The translations under genes were made by a program, and so were the position numbers. A DNA stretch of 64,000 nt from Psychrobacter sp. I-STPA10 (GTDB lineage: Bacteria; Pseudomonadota; Gammaproteobacteria; Pseudomonadales; Moraxellaceae): positions 31,568 to 95,567 of the forward strand of contig NZ_VFYU01000031.1 in the NCBI RefSeq assembly GCF_021012795.1. Direction: 5' to 3'. Below, one piece after another: positions 28,380 to 38,051 of this stretch; positions within the stretch are counted from its first letter, which is position 1, and each line of letters starts with the position of its first letter. The notes below the pieces were generated by a model that saw only the letters and a program-made list of their open reading frames with translations, had not been told where the DNA came from and did no database searches.

Positions 28380-28841
28380 GTGAAAATCATACCTTATGTC
28401 GTTATCAGTCTGCTAGGTGGCGCAATTGTTCCGCTACAATTGGCTATTGTGAATGCTTTTCGAGAAAATACGCAAGCCTCACAAATACAATCTACTTTTT
28501 ATTTGTATTTAGGCGGTGCCGTCGCTTCACTTATTTTATCTTACCTCATCAGTGGGGGCATCAAGCCGCCTTTTGCCAGTCATGCTTCATGGTGGATGTG
28601 GACATCTGGCTTACTTGGTAGTTTTTATATTCTGTTTATGTTTATTGCTGCACCAAAAATTGGCTCAGCGAATACCTTATTATGGGTATTTTTAGGTCAG
28701 ATGTATTTTGCCATGATTTTAAGCCAAACAGGATTATTTGGTTTAGAAGTCCGCCCTATCAATCCTTTTAAGATAGGTGGCTTGCTATTAGTGACACTTG
28801 GTGGCTTAATAATGATATATGGTGAAGCGAAAGGCAGATAA
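28380..28841 (+). CDS. DMT-family transporter of the DUF606/YdcZ type (5 TM)
   Basis: 153 residues, about five transmembrane segments, with an N-terminal VVISLLGGAIVPLQLAIVNA that fits the DUF606 family of half-size DMT proteins. Such proteins work as dimers or pairs. It uses a GTG start (28380) 31 bp after the EamA gene, so they are likely co-transcribed. Whether it forms a complex with the EamA protein is unknown. Confidence 0.82.
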   Translation: MKIIPYVVISLLGGAIVPLQLAIVNAFRENTQASQIQSTFYLYLGGAVASLILSYLISGGIKPPFASHASWWMWTSGLLGSFYILFMFIAAPKIGSANTLLWVFLGQMYFAMILSQTGLFGLEVRPINPFKIGGLLLVTLGGLIMIYGEAKGR

Positions 28842-28884
28842 AAGTTATCAGCAATGCATTCTTTGAATTCTTTTGGAAATAAAT

Positions 28885-29046
28885 ATGTTTGACACAACGT
28901 TGAAGATAATAATATTTTTTGTATATATCATTGTTATTGCTTACTTTATTATCAAGGATAATATAATTTTATCGATTTTGGCAGGGTTTTCTTATTCAAT
29001 ATTTCTATTTTTAATTGATTTTACAAAAGGAAAGGTTAAATTTTAA
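28885..29046 (+). CDS. Tiny membrane protein, 53 aa
   Basis: One or two hydrophobic helices (IIIFFVYIIVIAYFII and ILSILAGFSYSIFLFLI) with a basic C-terminus (KGKVKF). AT-rich, unrecognised, first of seven short same-strand frames. Protein-like hydrophobicity supports it, but the AT bias makes such frames easy to get by chance. Confidence 0.35.
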   Translation: MFDTTLKIIIFFVYIIVIAYFIIKDNIILSILAGFSYSIFLFLIDFTKGKVKF

Positions 29047-29098
29047 CTGGCTATGGTGCATTACCCTCTTTGAAGCAATGTACATCAGGAGAGTAAGT

Positions 29099-29386
29099 GT
29101 GTTTACATATAAATTTTTATTATTGTTAAATAGACTTGTTGCATTTGGATTAGGAATAATTATTCTATACCTCTTACGGAAAAGTTATTTTCATTCAATT
29201 AGTTATTTATTAATAGTGATAGCTAATATATTATTTACTTTAAATATAATTGCAATTATGGTTTATTCTAGTGGTTATATAATCAATTTAATTCCTTACT
29301 TACATGTTTTTCATTTGATAAGTAGTATTTTCTTTATATGTCTATTAATAAAGTGCTATACAGTATATAGAAATAACCTAAATTAA
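29099..29386 (+). CDS. Small membrane protein, 95 aa
   Basis: A GTG start (29099) with AGGAGAG just upstream fits best; an in-frame ATG at 29078 and one at 29015 are alternatives. Three or four hydrophobic segments (FLLLLNRLVAFGLGIIILYL, SYLLIVIANILFTLNIIAI, HLISSIFFICLLIK). No family recognised; part of the second AT-rich island. Confidence 0.45.
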   Translation: MFTYKFLLLLNRLVAFGLGIIILYLLRKSYFHSISYLLIVIANILFTLNIIAIMVYSSGYIINLIPYLHVFHLISSIFFICLLIKCYTVYRNNLN

Positions 29387-29406
29387 TTTTTTATATAGGA
29401 ATAATA

Positions 29407-29610
29407 ATGAAGATGAATTTCAAAAAAATATTATTAATATCATTATTTTATTCTGTTATTTTTTCTTATATGGTAGTTATATTTGCTCATAAAAAATTCT
29501 TATTAGATAATTTTCTAGGATTATTTTTCAGTAACTTTTTTATAGCACTGCTTACCTTTTCAATAAGAGAGAATAAGAAACTCAATATAAAAAAACAGAA
29601 GGATCCATGA
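29407..29610 (+). CDS. Tiny membrane protein, 67 aa
   Basis: Two hydrophobic helices (about 8-27 and 35-52) and a strongly basic C-terminus (RENKKLNIKKQK). The stretch DNFLGLFFSNFFIALLTF resembles NFLEGAFFNAAMSFTTFF in the 72-residue protein at 30192, so the two may be distant paralogues. AGGAATAATAATG gives a reasonable start. Function unknown. Confidence 0.4.
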   Translation: MKMNFKKILLISLFYSVIFSYMVVIFAHKKFLLDNFLGLFFSNFFIALLTFSIRENKKLNIKKQKDP

Positions 29611-29611
29611 A

Positions 29612-29764
29612 GTGATTGCTTTTTCTTTACTAATAGGGACTATTATAACTGTCGCAAAATCATTCTTTTGGTATGGAAGGCTTGATAAATTTGATTATAT
29701 ACTTGTATTTTTTGGGATATATTTATTTATATACTTGGTATTTATAGATTTTCACTTAACTTAA
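29612..29764 (+). CDS. Possible tiny membrane protein, 50 aa
   Basis: GTG-started frame next to the stop of the previous gene; two hydrophobic helices (IAFSLLIGTIITVAKSFF and YILVFFGIYLFIYLVFI). Weak support: small, AT-rich, no family. It may be the end of a decayed gene. Confidence 0.25.
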   Translation: MIAFSLLIGTIITVAKSFFWYGRLDKFDYILVFFGIYLFIYLVFIDFHLT

Positions 29765-29888
29765 TAAATAAATTTGTAAATATAGGATGAGTACATGAAC
29801 AACTTTATTGTAATAAAATTGAATTATGTGAAATTTAAATATTAAGAAAATATTTTTTTATGAATATTAAATTGGTTGATATATATTT

Positions 29889-30068
29889 ATGCAAAAAATG
29901 GCAGATCACTTTTTTTCTATACTACAAATTTTGGCTATATTAATACTATTAGTAAGAATGAAGTTTATTAATACTGAAGCAAATATCAAAAAAATATATT
30001 TATTAATTGGATTTATTATTATATCGGGAATTATCTATAAATTAATTAAAGAACGTATTTTTTTGTAA
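29889..30068 (+). CDS. Possible tiny membrane protein, 59 aa
   Basis: ATG-started frame with helices at ~7-22 (FFSILQILAILILLV) and 36-50 (IYLLIGFIIISGIIY) and a basic end. No ribosome site is evident. Listed because it fits the pattern of the island. Confidence 0.3.
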   Translation: MQKMADHFFSILQILAILILLVRMKFINTEANIKKIYLLIGFIIISGIIYKLIKERIFL

Positions 30069-30191
30069 ATCTTAGAATATAAGCTGTAGGAGCTGCTAAT
30101 TTAATTTTTTCTCCTGCTAGCTTAGGTCTTAAAGTAGTTTTTAACATGACAGTAATGTTTGGTCGCAGACAAGGATGATTAGGATATTGCC

Positions 30192-30410
30192 ATGAAACGT
30201 AAATCACTTCAAGAATATATTAACCGTCAGTCAATATTAATGCGACTATTTATGTATATTCTTTATCTATTAATTAGTACTACTATCATATATTTACTTA
30301 TATTATCCATTAATAATGATGTTAAAGAAACCAATTTTTTAGAAGGTGCGTTTTTTAATGCAGCAATGTCTTTTACTACTTTCTTTTTTAATGGAGGGAA
30401 GCAAAAGTAG
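30192..30410 (+). CDS. Tiny membrane protein, 72 aa
   Basis: One strong transmembrane helix (LFMYILYLLISTTIIYLLIL, about 18-37), then a loop and a hydrophobic C-terminal half ending FFFNGGKQK. The start MKRKSLQEYINRQS is basic and AGGAT precedes the ATG. NFLEGAFFN... resembles the 67-residue protein at 29407. Unrecognised family. Confidence 0.45.
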   Translation: MKRKSLQEYINRQSILMRLFMYILYLLISTTIIYLLILSINNDVKETNFLEGAFFNAAMSFTTFFFNGGKQK

Positions 30411-30471
30411 TATGTACCCATAAGCATAATATCAATTTTCATGGTTTTATGGTTTTATGGAGAGGTTATTA

Positions 30472-30750
30472 GTGAATAATATTCTTAAAAAGCACTTATA
30501 TTTAGCTTTTTATGTTGTTGGTTTAACTATTTTAATCAAGAGGATAAACCTTATAAGCCTCTGTCTATACATCACTATAATTTTAGTGAATTATGCATTG
30601 ATTAGGAAAGATAAAGAAAAGTTAATTCTATGTGCTATAATCATATTTAACTTAATAGCCTATTTAGATTTTAACCATCAGTTTGAGCAACTATTAACAG
30701 AACAAAATCTTATAATATTTATGTTATGTTCTTTAGGCTTGGCTATATAA
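30472..30750 (+). CDS. Small membrane protein, 92 aa
   Basis: GTG at 30472 follows GGAGAGG at ideal distance; an ATG 15 bp upstream lies inside that ribosome site. Four hydrophobic segments including YLAFYVVGLTILI and LCLYITIILVNYALI. Last gene of the second AT-rich island and convergent with the DUF58 gene. Unrecognised. Confidence 0.45.
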   Translation: MNNILKKHLYLAFYVVGLTILIKRINLISLCLYITIILVNYALIRKDKEKLILCAIIIFNLIAYLDFNHQFEQLLTEQNLIIFMLCSLGLAI

Positions 30751-30890
30751 TTTATTTATCTGCGTGTATCAAAGCAAACCTAGTATAATTTTATAATTAA
30801 GTAGTTACTCTTCAGATATTTCCCAAAAAAATCCTTGTTTTAATTTTTTATATTTGTTCTTAATTTTCTATATTTTTATAAATACAAAAA

Positions 30891-32618
30891 CTACCGCTTT
30901 AACGATAAATACGCCTGCGTTAAGCGCATTGGTAATCTATTTGCTGTCGTTTGTAGGCACAATGCCCCTGTTTTTTGGCTTAAATACTGATGTAAAAGCT
31001 GGCGAGATTGTTCATAGCCGGTCAATGAATGATATAACAAAGCATCTTCAAAACTCATCGGCATATTATCACCATGCAAGCGTTCATCTAAATCTTGCTC
31101 AATTAAGTTGGCAAATACCACTTGATGTTGATGGCTTAATAACTGTATGGCTTGGCGTAGCTCATCACTGGCTTCTGCCCTTGTATTACTAATGATAACC
31201 ACCAAGCTACGTTTTTTTAATTGCTGTCTCAGATCATGAGCCGCTGTATAATAATCGCTGGTTTGCATGGTGGGTTTGATATCCGCAGTTTCATTGAGTA
31301 AATCACGGATTAAGGTACTGCCTTTTTTAGGAGGAATATAGCGTTCGACCCCACCAAAAGTCATCAGCCCAATACTGTCACCTTGTTTGTTAGCAACATA
31401 AGCTAATAGCAGGGCAGCATTTAATACTTGATCAAAATAGTTTAATTGCCCCACTACTTGCGTTGATTGCTGATGGGTGTCCTGAGTGTCAAAATCACTG
31501 CCCCGACTCTCTTCTATATCATAACTTTGATCTTGATGGCGCATTTGCTCACCGCAATCAAGCAATAACACAATCTGCTGATCATTGTCCTCTTCATAAG
31601 CTTTGCTCATCATTCGCCGTTGTCGAGAACTGGCTTTCCAGTCAATCTGACGAATGGCATCACCAGCACTATATTCTCGTAGCTTTAAAAAGTCACTGCC
31701 ATGCCCTTGCTGTGCTAATGACTGTATGCCTGCATGAGCACTTTGTTCAAAAACAGCTGCCAATTTATTGCTTAATAATCCCGAAAAATCAGCCAATACA
31801 CGTAAATATTTAGCAGATTTTTTATCTGCCAACTCTGGTGTATGTGCTATATTTTCTGTCAAAATTATTTGTCGACGCAACAATTTAAAAGGGGAAGATA
31901 ATCGTAAATAAGCAACACCAAAATAACCTGTGCCCCGCTCAATAGGTAGTACAGGGTAACGAATACTTAGGCGATGATGGATATGTTTGTGATTGTGACC
32001 ATGAGTGTTATTTACGCTACTGGCATCGTCATTGTCATAATTATCATCATAGAGGTTTAAATTCATTGTAATGGGCATGCTATCTACTTGCTGTTGTCCA
32101 GCAGATGGCTCAGCAGTAGGAATTAAGGTGGTGACTTGGTCAGGATAGCTGTCATAAAATTGCAACTGTATATTTCTGGCAATGCCTGTTTTTTGTAGCC
32201 AATATAATAATGATGAAGATAAACTAGATTTATTAGAGAAATCAGCCTCAAAAGTAAGTAAAACTTTAATCTCTACTTCATGATAAATAGGTACATTATG
32301 TGGATAAAACCGCTCAAGGGTAAAGTTATTTACCTGACTTATCACCCGTAAGCATAGCCAATCAATTAACACCAACATAGCAATGGCAACTACTGCCAAA
32401 ATACATAACCACCATAATGATTGTGTTAACAATGTCATGCCATAAATCATTTGTAAGGCAGTAAATACCAATACAAACAACCACCATACCAATAGCACCT
32501 TCACCAAATAATGGCTAGGTTGAAATTGTTTGATACGCTGCCAAAGACTAAGCGGCTTATTTCTTTGACTGCTTTGTTTTGGTATCTGCGTTGCACCTGT
32601 GGGGCTGCGTTTATCCAT
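30891..32618 (-). CDS. DUF58 (vWA-like) membrane-associated protein
   Basis: 575 residues with two transmembrane helices near 40-85, a beta-rich middle and a C-terminal DUF58/vWA-like region. The family signature LREYSAGD followed by RQIDWKAS lies near residue 313, and the metal-site-like segment IVLLLDCGEQM near 352. DUF58 proteins are encoded next to MoxR ATPases and are thought to be their partner or substrate adaptors. It is the last gene of the cluster and follows moxR by 11 bp. The metal-binding site looks degenerate (DCG rather than DxSxS). Confidence 0.88.
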   Translation of the reverse strand: MDKRSPTGATQIPKQSSQRNKPLSLWQRIKQFQPSHYLVKVLLVWWLFVLVFTALQMIYGMTLLTQSLWWLCILAVVAIAMLVLIDWLCLRVISQVNNFTLERFYPHNVPIYHEVEIKVLLTFEADFSNKSSLSSSLLYWLQKTGIARNIQLQFYDSYPDQVTTLIPTAEPSAGQQQVDSMPITMNLNLYDDNYDNDDASSVNNTHGHNHKHIHHRLSIRYPVLPIERGTGYFGVAYLRLSSPFKLLRRQIILTENIAHTPELADKKSAKYLRVLADFSGLLSNKLAAVFEQSAHAGIQSLAQQGHGSDFLKLREYSAGDAIRQIDWKASSRQRRMMSKAYEEDNDQQIVLLLDCGEQMRHQDQSYDIEESRGSDFDTQDTHQQSTQVVGQLNYFDQVLNAALLLAYVANKQGDSIGLMTFGGVERYIPPKKGSTLIRDLLNETADIKPTMQTSDYYTAAHDLRQQLKKRSLVVIISNTRAEASDELRQAIQLLSHQHQVVFANLIEQDLDERLHGDNMPMSFEDALLYHSLTGYEQSRQLLHQYLSQKTGALCLQTTANRLPMRLTQAYLSLKR

Positions 32619-32629
32619 AGTAATATAAC

Positions 32630-33772
32630 TTATTGACGAGGTGCTGGCACAGCATTAAGTATCTGCGCAATGACCTGTTCGGGGCGCACGCCTTCGATTT
32701 GATAGTCAGCACTTAAAGCAATACGGTGACGTAGAACGGGTGTTGCTACAGCGACCACATCATCAGGAATGACATAATGACGGCTATCGAGTAGCGCATT
32801 TGCCCGTGCCGCTCGTAACAGCGCAATACCACCACGCGGCCCAGAACCTGCCACAATACCATGATGCTGGCGAGTGGCACGGATAATTTGTAGCGCATAA
32901 TGTATCACACGATCATCAATGCTCACTTGGGCTGTGAGTTTTTGTAATAATAGCAAACGCTCAGGCGACATGATTTGTGGTACTTGTGAAAGATCCAAAC
33001 TTGCACCAATATGACCACCAAGTACTGTCTTTAACATTAATGCTTCATTTTGTTCATCGGGATAATCAATCAAAATATTAAATAAAAAACGATCCAGTTG
33101 GGCTTCGGGCAGTGGATAAGTACCTTCATGCTCTAATGGATTTTGGGTGGCAATGGTGATAAAAGGTTGATCGACATCATAAGTTGTCCCCTCAATAGTG
33201 ACTTGCTGCTCTTGCATCACTTCAAGTAATGCAGATTGTGTCTTTGCTGAGGCTCGGTTAATCTCATCAGCAAGTAATAAGTTACAAAATACTGGACCAC
33301 GGCGTACTTTCCATTGTCCTGTTTGCATGTCATATAAGGTATGACCTGTAATGTCAGCAGGCATCAAATCTGGAGTAAATTGTACCCGATGATAACTACC
33401 ACCGATGGCTTTGGCATAGGCTTTGACCATCAATGTTTTGCCCAGTCCTGGCAGACCTTCGATTAATGCATGTCCACCAGCGAGCAGACAGACACATAAC
33501 TGGCGTACCACAGTATCTTGTCCAATAACGGCTTTAGATACAGCATCTAGTAAGGCATTGACTTGGGTGGCTGCTTGTTGCCAAGCTCTTGGATCGATGT
33601 TTTTGCTACGATTGGGTGTTGATTGGTTATTCATAATTTGACCGCTTGTAGGTGACATATTCATGCCATCATTGTTATGAGACTCTGTATTAATAGCACC
33701 ATTATCCCTAACATTATTTCCAATAGTTTCTCTGTTATTATCTATATTGTTACTGTCATTAATAAGGCTCAT
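32630..33772 (-). CDS. MoxR-family AAA+ ATPase
   Basis: 380 residues. The first ~60 are an Asn/Ser-rich disordered extension, unusual for the family. Walker A is GLPGLGKT near residue 107, Walker B LLLADEIN near 164, followed by the MoxR sequence RASAKTQSALLEVMQE; sensor-2 region is GPRGGIALLRAARA. MoxR ATPases act as chaperones that remodel vWA/DUF58 partners. It sits between DUF4350 and DUF58 genes in a nine-gene same-strand cluster. Confidence 0.93.
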   Translation of the reverse strand: MSLINDSNNIDNNRETIGNNVRDNGAINTESHNNDGMNMSPTSGQIMNNQSTPNRSKNIDPRAWQQAATQVNALLDAVSKAVIGQDTVVRQLCVCLLAGGHALIEGLPGLGKTLMVKAYAKAIGGSYHRVQFTPDLMPADITGHTLYDMQTGQWKVRRGPVFCNLLLADEINRASAKTQSALLEVMQEQQVTIEGTTYDVDQPFITIATQNPLEHEGTYPLPEAQLDRFLFNILIDYPDEQNEALMLKTVLGGHIGASLDLSQVPQIMSPERLLLLQKLTAQVSIDDRVIHYALQIIRATRQHHGIVAGSGPRGGIALLRAARANALLDSRHYVIPDDVVAVATPVLRHRIALSADYQIEGVRPEQVIAQILNAVPAPRQ

Positions 33773-33796
33773 GATACATTCCTGATTGATAATTAA

Positions 33797-36088
33797 CTAT
33801 TTTAATAACCATTGCACTACCCATAGTGTTTGTGTTAGTTCGGTAAACTCAGTGACACTAGAAGCGGCTGGTATCTGTTGGCTTGCATTCATTTGAGTTT
33901 GATTAGATGATGGTAGCCGCTCAGATAATAGATTAGATAGTAGGGGTGCAATGGCGGTTTGTAGCCTTGAGATACTAATGGCTTCTTGCGCTCTGGCTTT
34001 ATTGTGTTGCATGGCTTTATCTAGCCAATCATTCGTTGCAGTCGTGGTAGTTATTGCAGTGTTGTCGTTAAGCGTCTCTTTATCTTGTATGACGTTGCCA
34101 TTAATCTGGAACTTATCTTGTAGTTGCTTGGATAATAGTTGCTGTAAATTCACTATCATCTCATCAATATTAGCCGTATTCATTGTGTGATTAATAGCAC
34201 TGCCATTGGATTGAATTGACGCTGTTTTTGATGTTGCTGACTTGCTATTTGTCAGTTGTGGCAAGTGTTGTTGCAATAGCTGTTGTATTTGCTGCTGTGT
34301 TGCTGCGGCTAATTTGACTGCATGATCATACTTCCAGCCATAATACCCAACTTGCTGAAAATAACGCAAAATATCATGTGCTTGGCTATCTGTTAGATAC
34401 TGAGTTTTGCCAAAGCGATCATATAGTGACCATAGCCATACCAATACCAATAATAGTAAGCCTAAAATTGCCAAACGCGCATGTTTCCATAACATGACTG
34501 GTAGCGCATCAATGTCTGTATTTGGCAAAATAACCACTTGCGAGCTGTTTTGAGTGAGAGTTAACAGCCATGAGGCATTGTCCATGCTAGAAAGATTAAT
34601 ACGCAAACCAAACCAATCTAGGGTATTTAATAAAGGTACTTCTAAAGGATTGCTATTAGAAGAGTTATGATTAGAGGAACGGGCTGTTGTATTCGCATTT
34701 GTGTTGCTGTCATGTTTGATTAAATCAAGATTGGGATCAGGATTGGTAAAGCTTTGATTGTTAATAACCACACTAATACGCCCTTTGCCAAAAGTGCTAT
34801 CAAAGAAAATATCTTTGGCAGGGGTGAATAGTTGTAATAATTTTTTATCATCAAGATTAATGGCGATGGTTATTAATTTTGCCAAGTAAGCAGCATCTTC
34901 TTTACTGTCTCTCTCTTTGAGCATTTCTAATAAAATGCGTTCAGCCAATTCATTATTTAACTCACTATCTAAACCTGACGACTCATCTGTTGCATCAGCC
35001 GTTGGCTTGTCGTTTGTGTTATCTATATCTTTGTTGTTGATGCCATCTTTGCTACTACTGGCAGTCAAGTTTACTTTGACATCAACATCATACGTTTTTT
35101 GCAAGATGACTAATTGTTGTCTGAGGTATTGGCGAATCTGTTCTGCCAGCTTTTTATCCGTTACTCCATGATATAAGGATTTTTCTGTGCTGTATAACTG
35201 CTTAAACATCTGATGATTTAAGTGGTTATAAGAGCTGTCTGTTTGCACCATAATGATAGAGTTTCCATCATCAACACTCAGTGGGGTAATGGATTGAAAT
35301 GTAACTGCTAACTCATCAAGCAAATCATCAATATTATCGGCATCACCTTTTTTATTCTCGCTTTCTATTTGCTCTTTTGCTGCTGATTCAATGCTTTGTT
35401 TTATACTCTCCTCTAAACTGTCTGCATCAGCTTCTGATTGATTGACAGCAAAGATGCCCAAACGTAGCAATAGCTGGTTATTGCCCCCAAATTCGCTTAA
35501 TTTTTCATTGATTTGTGCATCATTATCCACCAACTCTAGAAATTTCTTTTGTACTTCATCAGTATTGATTGATTGATTATCACCATTAGTAGCTTGCTGC
35601 TTTAATGTTTGTAGACGAGCCAATAATTCTTCAAGGTTCTGTTGGGATATTTCAGCTTGCGTAAAGGTAATCACATGCCCGCCCTGCTCTATCCATGAGC
35701 GTAATTTTTGAAACCGCTCTGGCGTCAGTGTGCCACCAATGCTATTAATCAGTAGTGTAGGATGCTGCGGTGACTGTGGATCAATGCTTGGCAGATTATC
35801 TATTAGTAATTTTAAATCACTATCCAAATCAGTATAAGCACCACCATAATCATCACCAGTATTATGGCTATTAATCAATAACTCAGCCGCATAATAAGGG
35901 TTATAATTGATACGGCTATTGGGCTCATAGTCTATTTTTTCGACACGTTCAAGATTTTGCCAAAACCACACCCCTGTCCAAACCAAGGCGGCAAGTAATA
36001 AAAACAACAACAGTAATTTGATCGGAGACATACTGCGTATATTGCGAGGTAGTGATTGTGATTTCCATTTTTTTGTCGCTTTCATCAT
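33797..36088 (-). CDS. DUF4350-containing membrane protein
   Basis: 763 residues from ATG 36088; this start overlaps the stop of the upstream gene (ATGATGA) and has GAGGAG at proper distance, so an upstream ATG at 36160 is unlikely. One transmembrane helix lies near the N-terminus (LLLLFLLLAALVWTGVWFW) and a second near 536-555 (LAILGLLLLVLVWLWSLY). The part between is a large extracytoplasmic region with RGxxP-like LINSIGGTLTPERF and DUF4350-type features; family members are usually about half this size, and Asp/Asn/Ser-rich insertions account for the extra length. Function in the MoxR cluster is not established. Confidence 0.8.
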   Translation of the reverse strand: MMKATKKWKSQSLPRNIRSMSPIKLLLLFLLLAALVWTGVWFWQNLERVEKIDYEPNSRINYNPYYAAELLINSHNTGDDYGGAYTDLDSDLKLLIDNLPSIDPQSPQHPTLLINSIGGTLTPERFQKLRSWIEQGGHVITFTQAEISQQNLEELLARLQTLKQQATNGDNQSINTDEVQKKFLELVDNDAQINEKLSEFGGNNQLLLRLGIFAVNQSEADADSLEESIKQSIESAAKEQIESENKKGDADNIDDLLDELAVTFQSITPLSVDDGNSIIMVQTDSSYNHLNHQMFKQLYSTEKSLYHGVTDKKLAEQIRQYLRQQLVILQKTYDVDVKVNLTASSSKDGINNKDIDNTNDKPTADATDESSGLDSELNNELAERILLEMLKERDSKEDAAYLAKLITIAINLDDKKLLQLFTPAKDIFFDSTFGKGRISVVINNQSFTNPDPNLDLIKHDSNTNANTTARSSNHNSSNSNPLEVPLLNTLDWFGLRINLSSMDNASWLLTLTQNSSQVVILPNTDIDALPVMLWKHARLAILGLLLLVLVWLWSLYDRFGKTQYLTDSQAHDILRYFQQVGYYGWKYDHAVKLAAATQQQIQQLLQQHLPQLTNSKSATSKTASIQSNGSAINHTMNTANIDEMIVNLQQLLSKQLQDKFQINGNVIQDKETLNDNTAITTTTATNDWLDKAMQHNKARAQEAISISRLQTAIAPLLSNLLSERLPSSNQTQMNASQQIPAASSVTEFTELTQTLWVVQWLLK

Positions 36089-37131
36089 CTCTCCTCTTTT
36101 ATACGAGCAGTTTTTAAACGAGTAGAGGCTGATACAGACAGCGGCAACATAGATAACCACTCATCAGCTAAGTTGTTTAATTGCAAGCTTAACTGCTCAG
36201 AGTGCGCAAGCAGATAAGGTGTGTCATAGGCAACTTGTATCCAGTGCGCAATGATTTGGTTGATATAATGCTGAGTGGCAGCTTGGTGTGTATTTTGGCT
36301 AAGCTGACGATTAATATGATGTAACTGTTCAATACATTGCAGCTCAGTGGTGGCAGGGGCAACACTGAGCAAGTGATTGTCTGCCAACCATCTCAGACTG
36401 CCTCGATACAATAGTGATGCCGCATCGCTGATTTGTCCAGCAGCAAGTAAACGCTGCACATTTATACCAAGCTGTTGATGCGAGGGTAAATCGCCCAAAT
36501 ATGACTGGCTGGCGGCAGACTGAGTAGATACTGAGGTTTTGTGATATCGTTTGGGTAATACGGTATTTAGCCAGCCATTTTTTTGTGCATGATGAATAAT
36601 CCATACTATGAATAATACCAGCGCAGCAATCAACAAGGTTTTAATAATGGTTGCTAATAATTGAAGCTTACTAATATCTAACCAGTTGTCTGAGTCTGTA
36701 TCCCAATCGAATAAAAATTTCAGCAGTTTTACCAGCCAGCTGTCTTCATTATTTTTGGAGTTTTCTTTGGATTTTAGCTGCCAGTGTTGACGTTTTTTAC
36801 TGGTTGCATAGTCTTCACTGGTGATGATGTGTTGCAATTGCTGACGCACCACCTGATTAGAGGTATTCAGTGGCTTGGACGTATTGATAGCATTGATATT
36901 GGTTTGGGTGTCAGTCGTGTTATCAGTAAGACGTGGCTGGGTCATTGATTCAGACGCTATCGCGGTGTCTGCTGACGTCGCAGTTGCAGTGACAGCCATT
37001 GCAGGCAAGTTCATACTTGGGTTAACACTGGCAAGTAGTATGACAATCGTGCTTAGTTTGATCTTAATCTTAGCAAGACTTGCAATATTATCTTGTGTCT
37101 CATCTGCCCAGTTATGCCACCAAATACTCAT
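36085..37131 (-). CDS. DUF4129-containing protein
   Basis: 348 residues: an N-terminal hydrophobic segment (STIVILLASVNPSMNLPAMA, a likely signal sequence), a Ser/Thr/Asn-rich linker, a transmembrane helix near 160-182 (IKTLLIAALVLFIVWII), then a cytoplasmic DUF4129 domain at ~215-330 (AASLLYRGSLRWLAD). DUF4129 proteins are common partners in MoxR-DUF58-DUF4350 clusters. Overlaps its neighbours by 4 bp on both sides, so translation is coupled. Confidence 0.82.
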   Translation of the reverse strand: MSIWWHNWADETQDNIASLAKIKIKLSTIVILLASVNPSMNLPAMAVTATATSADTAIASESMTQPRLTDNTTDTQTNINAINTSKPLNTSNQVVRQQLQHIITSEDYATSKKRQHWQLKSKENSKNNEDSWLVKLLKFLFDWDTDSDNWLDISKLQLLATIIKTLLIAALVLFIVWIIHHAQKNGWLNTVLPKRYHKTSVSTQSAASQSYLGDLPSHQQLGINVQRLLAAGQISDAASLLYRGSLRWLADNHLLSVAPATTELQCIEQLHHINRQLSQNTHQAATQHYINQIIAHWIQVAYDTPYLLAHSEQLSLQLNNLADEWLSMLPLSVSASTRLKTARIKEER

Positions 37132-38051
37132 AATCTGTCCCCATGATGACGATTAGCAGATGTCGATGGTGTATGAATCGTATGAGCAATATCTGAGTTT
37201 AAATTATGGTTATTTAGATGGTTGTTTAATGGTGTATCAAACAATAATACACTTTGTTGTGAGTGTAGATAGCGTTGTTTTAAGCGTTTGAATACCAATT
37301 CCACATCCCAACCTTCAAGTAGACAGCGTTTGGTTAAGTAGACAGCAAATCCACCGGCTATAAAAAAGGGGGCAACGATGCTAATGGAAAAAAAATACAA
37401 CGTTATCCAAAGTATCTCTGTCCATGTGGGTGCGACTTCGAGATAAGTAAAAAACGTTTCTGCACTCATAAAAGTAGTGGGTATCAAATTCAGCAAAAAC
37501 AGCAGCATACCAATGGTAAATATCATTTCAATATGTAGCATCACGATGGTGTGCCATGCCAGTCCACTACCTTGTCCTCGTAATAACAAACCAAACCGAG
37601 ATTTAAATTGTGACTTTTCTGGATTCTCTAATATTAAGATAGGTAGCATCAACTGTCTGCTCAATGAGAAACGGCGAGCAATCAAAAGCGTAAACGCATG
37701 TTTTTTGAGCTCCAGCCAGCCTTGTTTGATGGTGCTTTTGACACTTGGCGGATTAGAGAATAAGGCGAAGCCCAGCCACGAGAGCATGGGTTTTTCGTAG
37801 AGGGGCTTAAGCCACCAAAATATGATGCCACCTAGCCCACCTAACCACCACCAAGCATCACTGGCTGGTACTGCCAAATAATACTGTAATAAGGTGCTGC
37901 CTAAATAAAAAAGAATAAAAAAAGGCAATGCCATACCAAGCCAGATCTTCCATAATGGTAAAAACCAATGCCGTGCCATCATGACACCCAAATCCACCGC
38001 TTGCGATGTTGTCATTGGACGTATTGCCACACTCATTTGCTCAATATTCAT
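37128..38051 (-). CDS. Membrane protein of the MoxR cluster, unnamed family
   Basis: 307 residues with about four to six transmembrane helices (residues ~33-60, 68-85, 175-195, 210-240). Gene neighbours in comparable clusters encode a protein of this size at this position, but I cannot name the family. The first gene start overlaps the stop of the SpoIIM gene. The short C-terminus is His/Asn-rich and probably disordered. Confidence 0.75.
   Translation of the reverse strand: MNIEQMSVAIRPMTTSQAVDLGVMMARHWFLPLWKIWLGMALPFFILFYLGSTLLQYYLAVPASDAWWWLGGLGGIIFWWLKPLYEKPMLSWLGFALFSNPPSVKSTIKQGWLELKKHAFTLLIARRFSLSRQLMLPILILENPEKSQFKSRFGLLLRGQGSGLAWHTIVMLHIEMIFTIGMLLFLLNLIPTTFMSAETFFTYLEVAPTWTEILWITLYFFSISIVAPFFIAGGFAVYLTKRCLLEGWDVELVFKRLKQRYLHSQQSVLLFDTPLNNHLNNHNLNSDIAHTIHTPSTSANRHHGDRL

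Noticed and set aside
31463..31813. Plus-strand frame opposite the DUF58 gene
   Set aside because: Shadow of a well-supported minus-strand gene.
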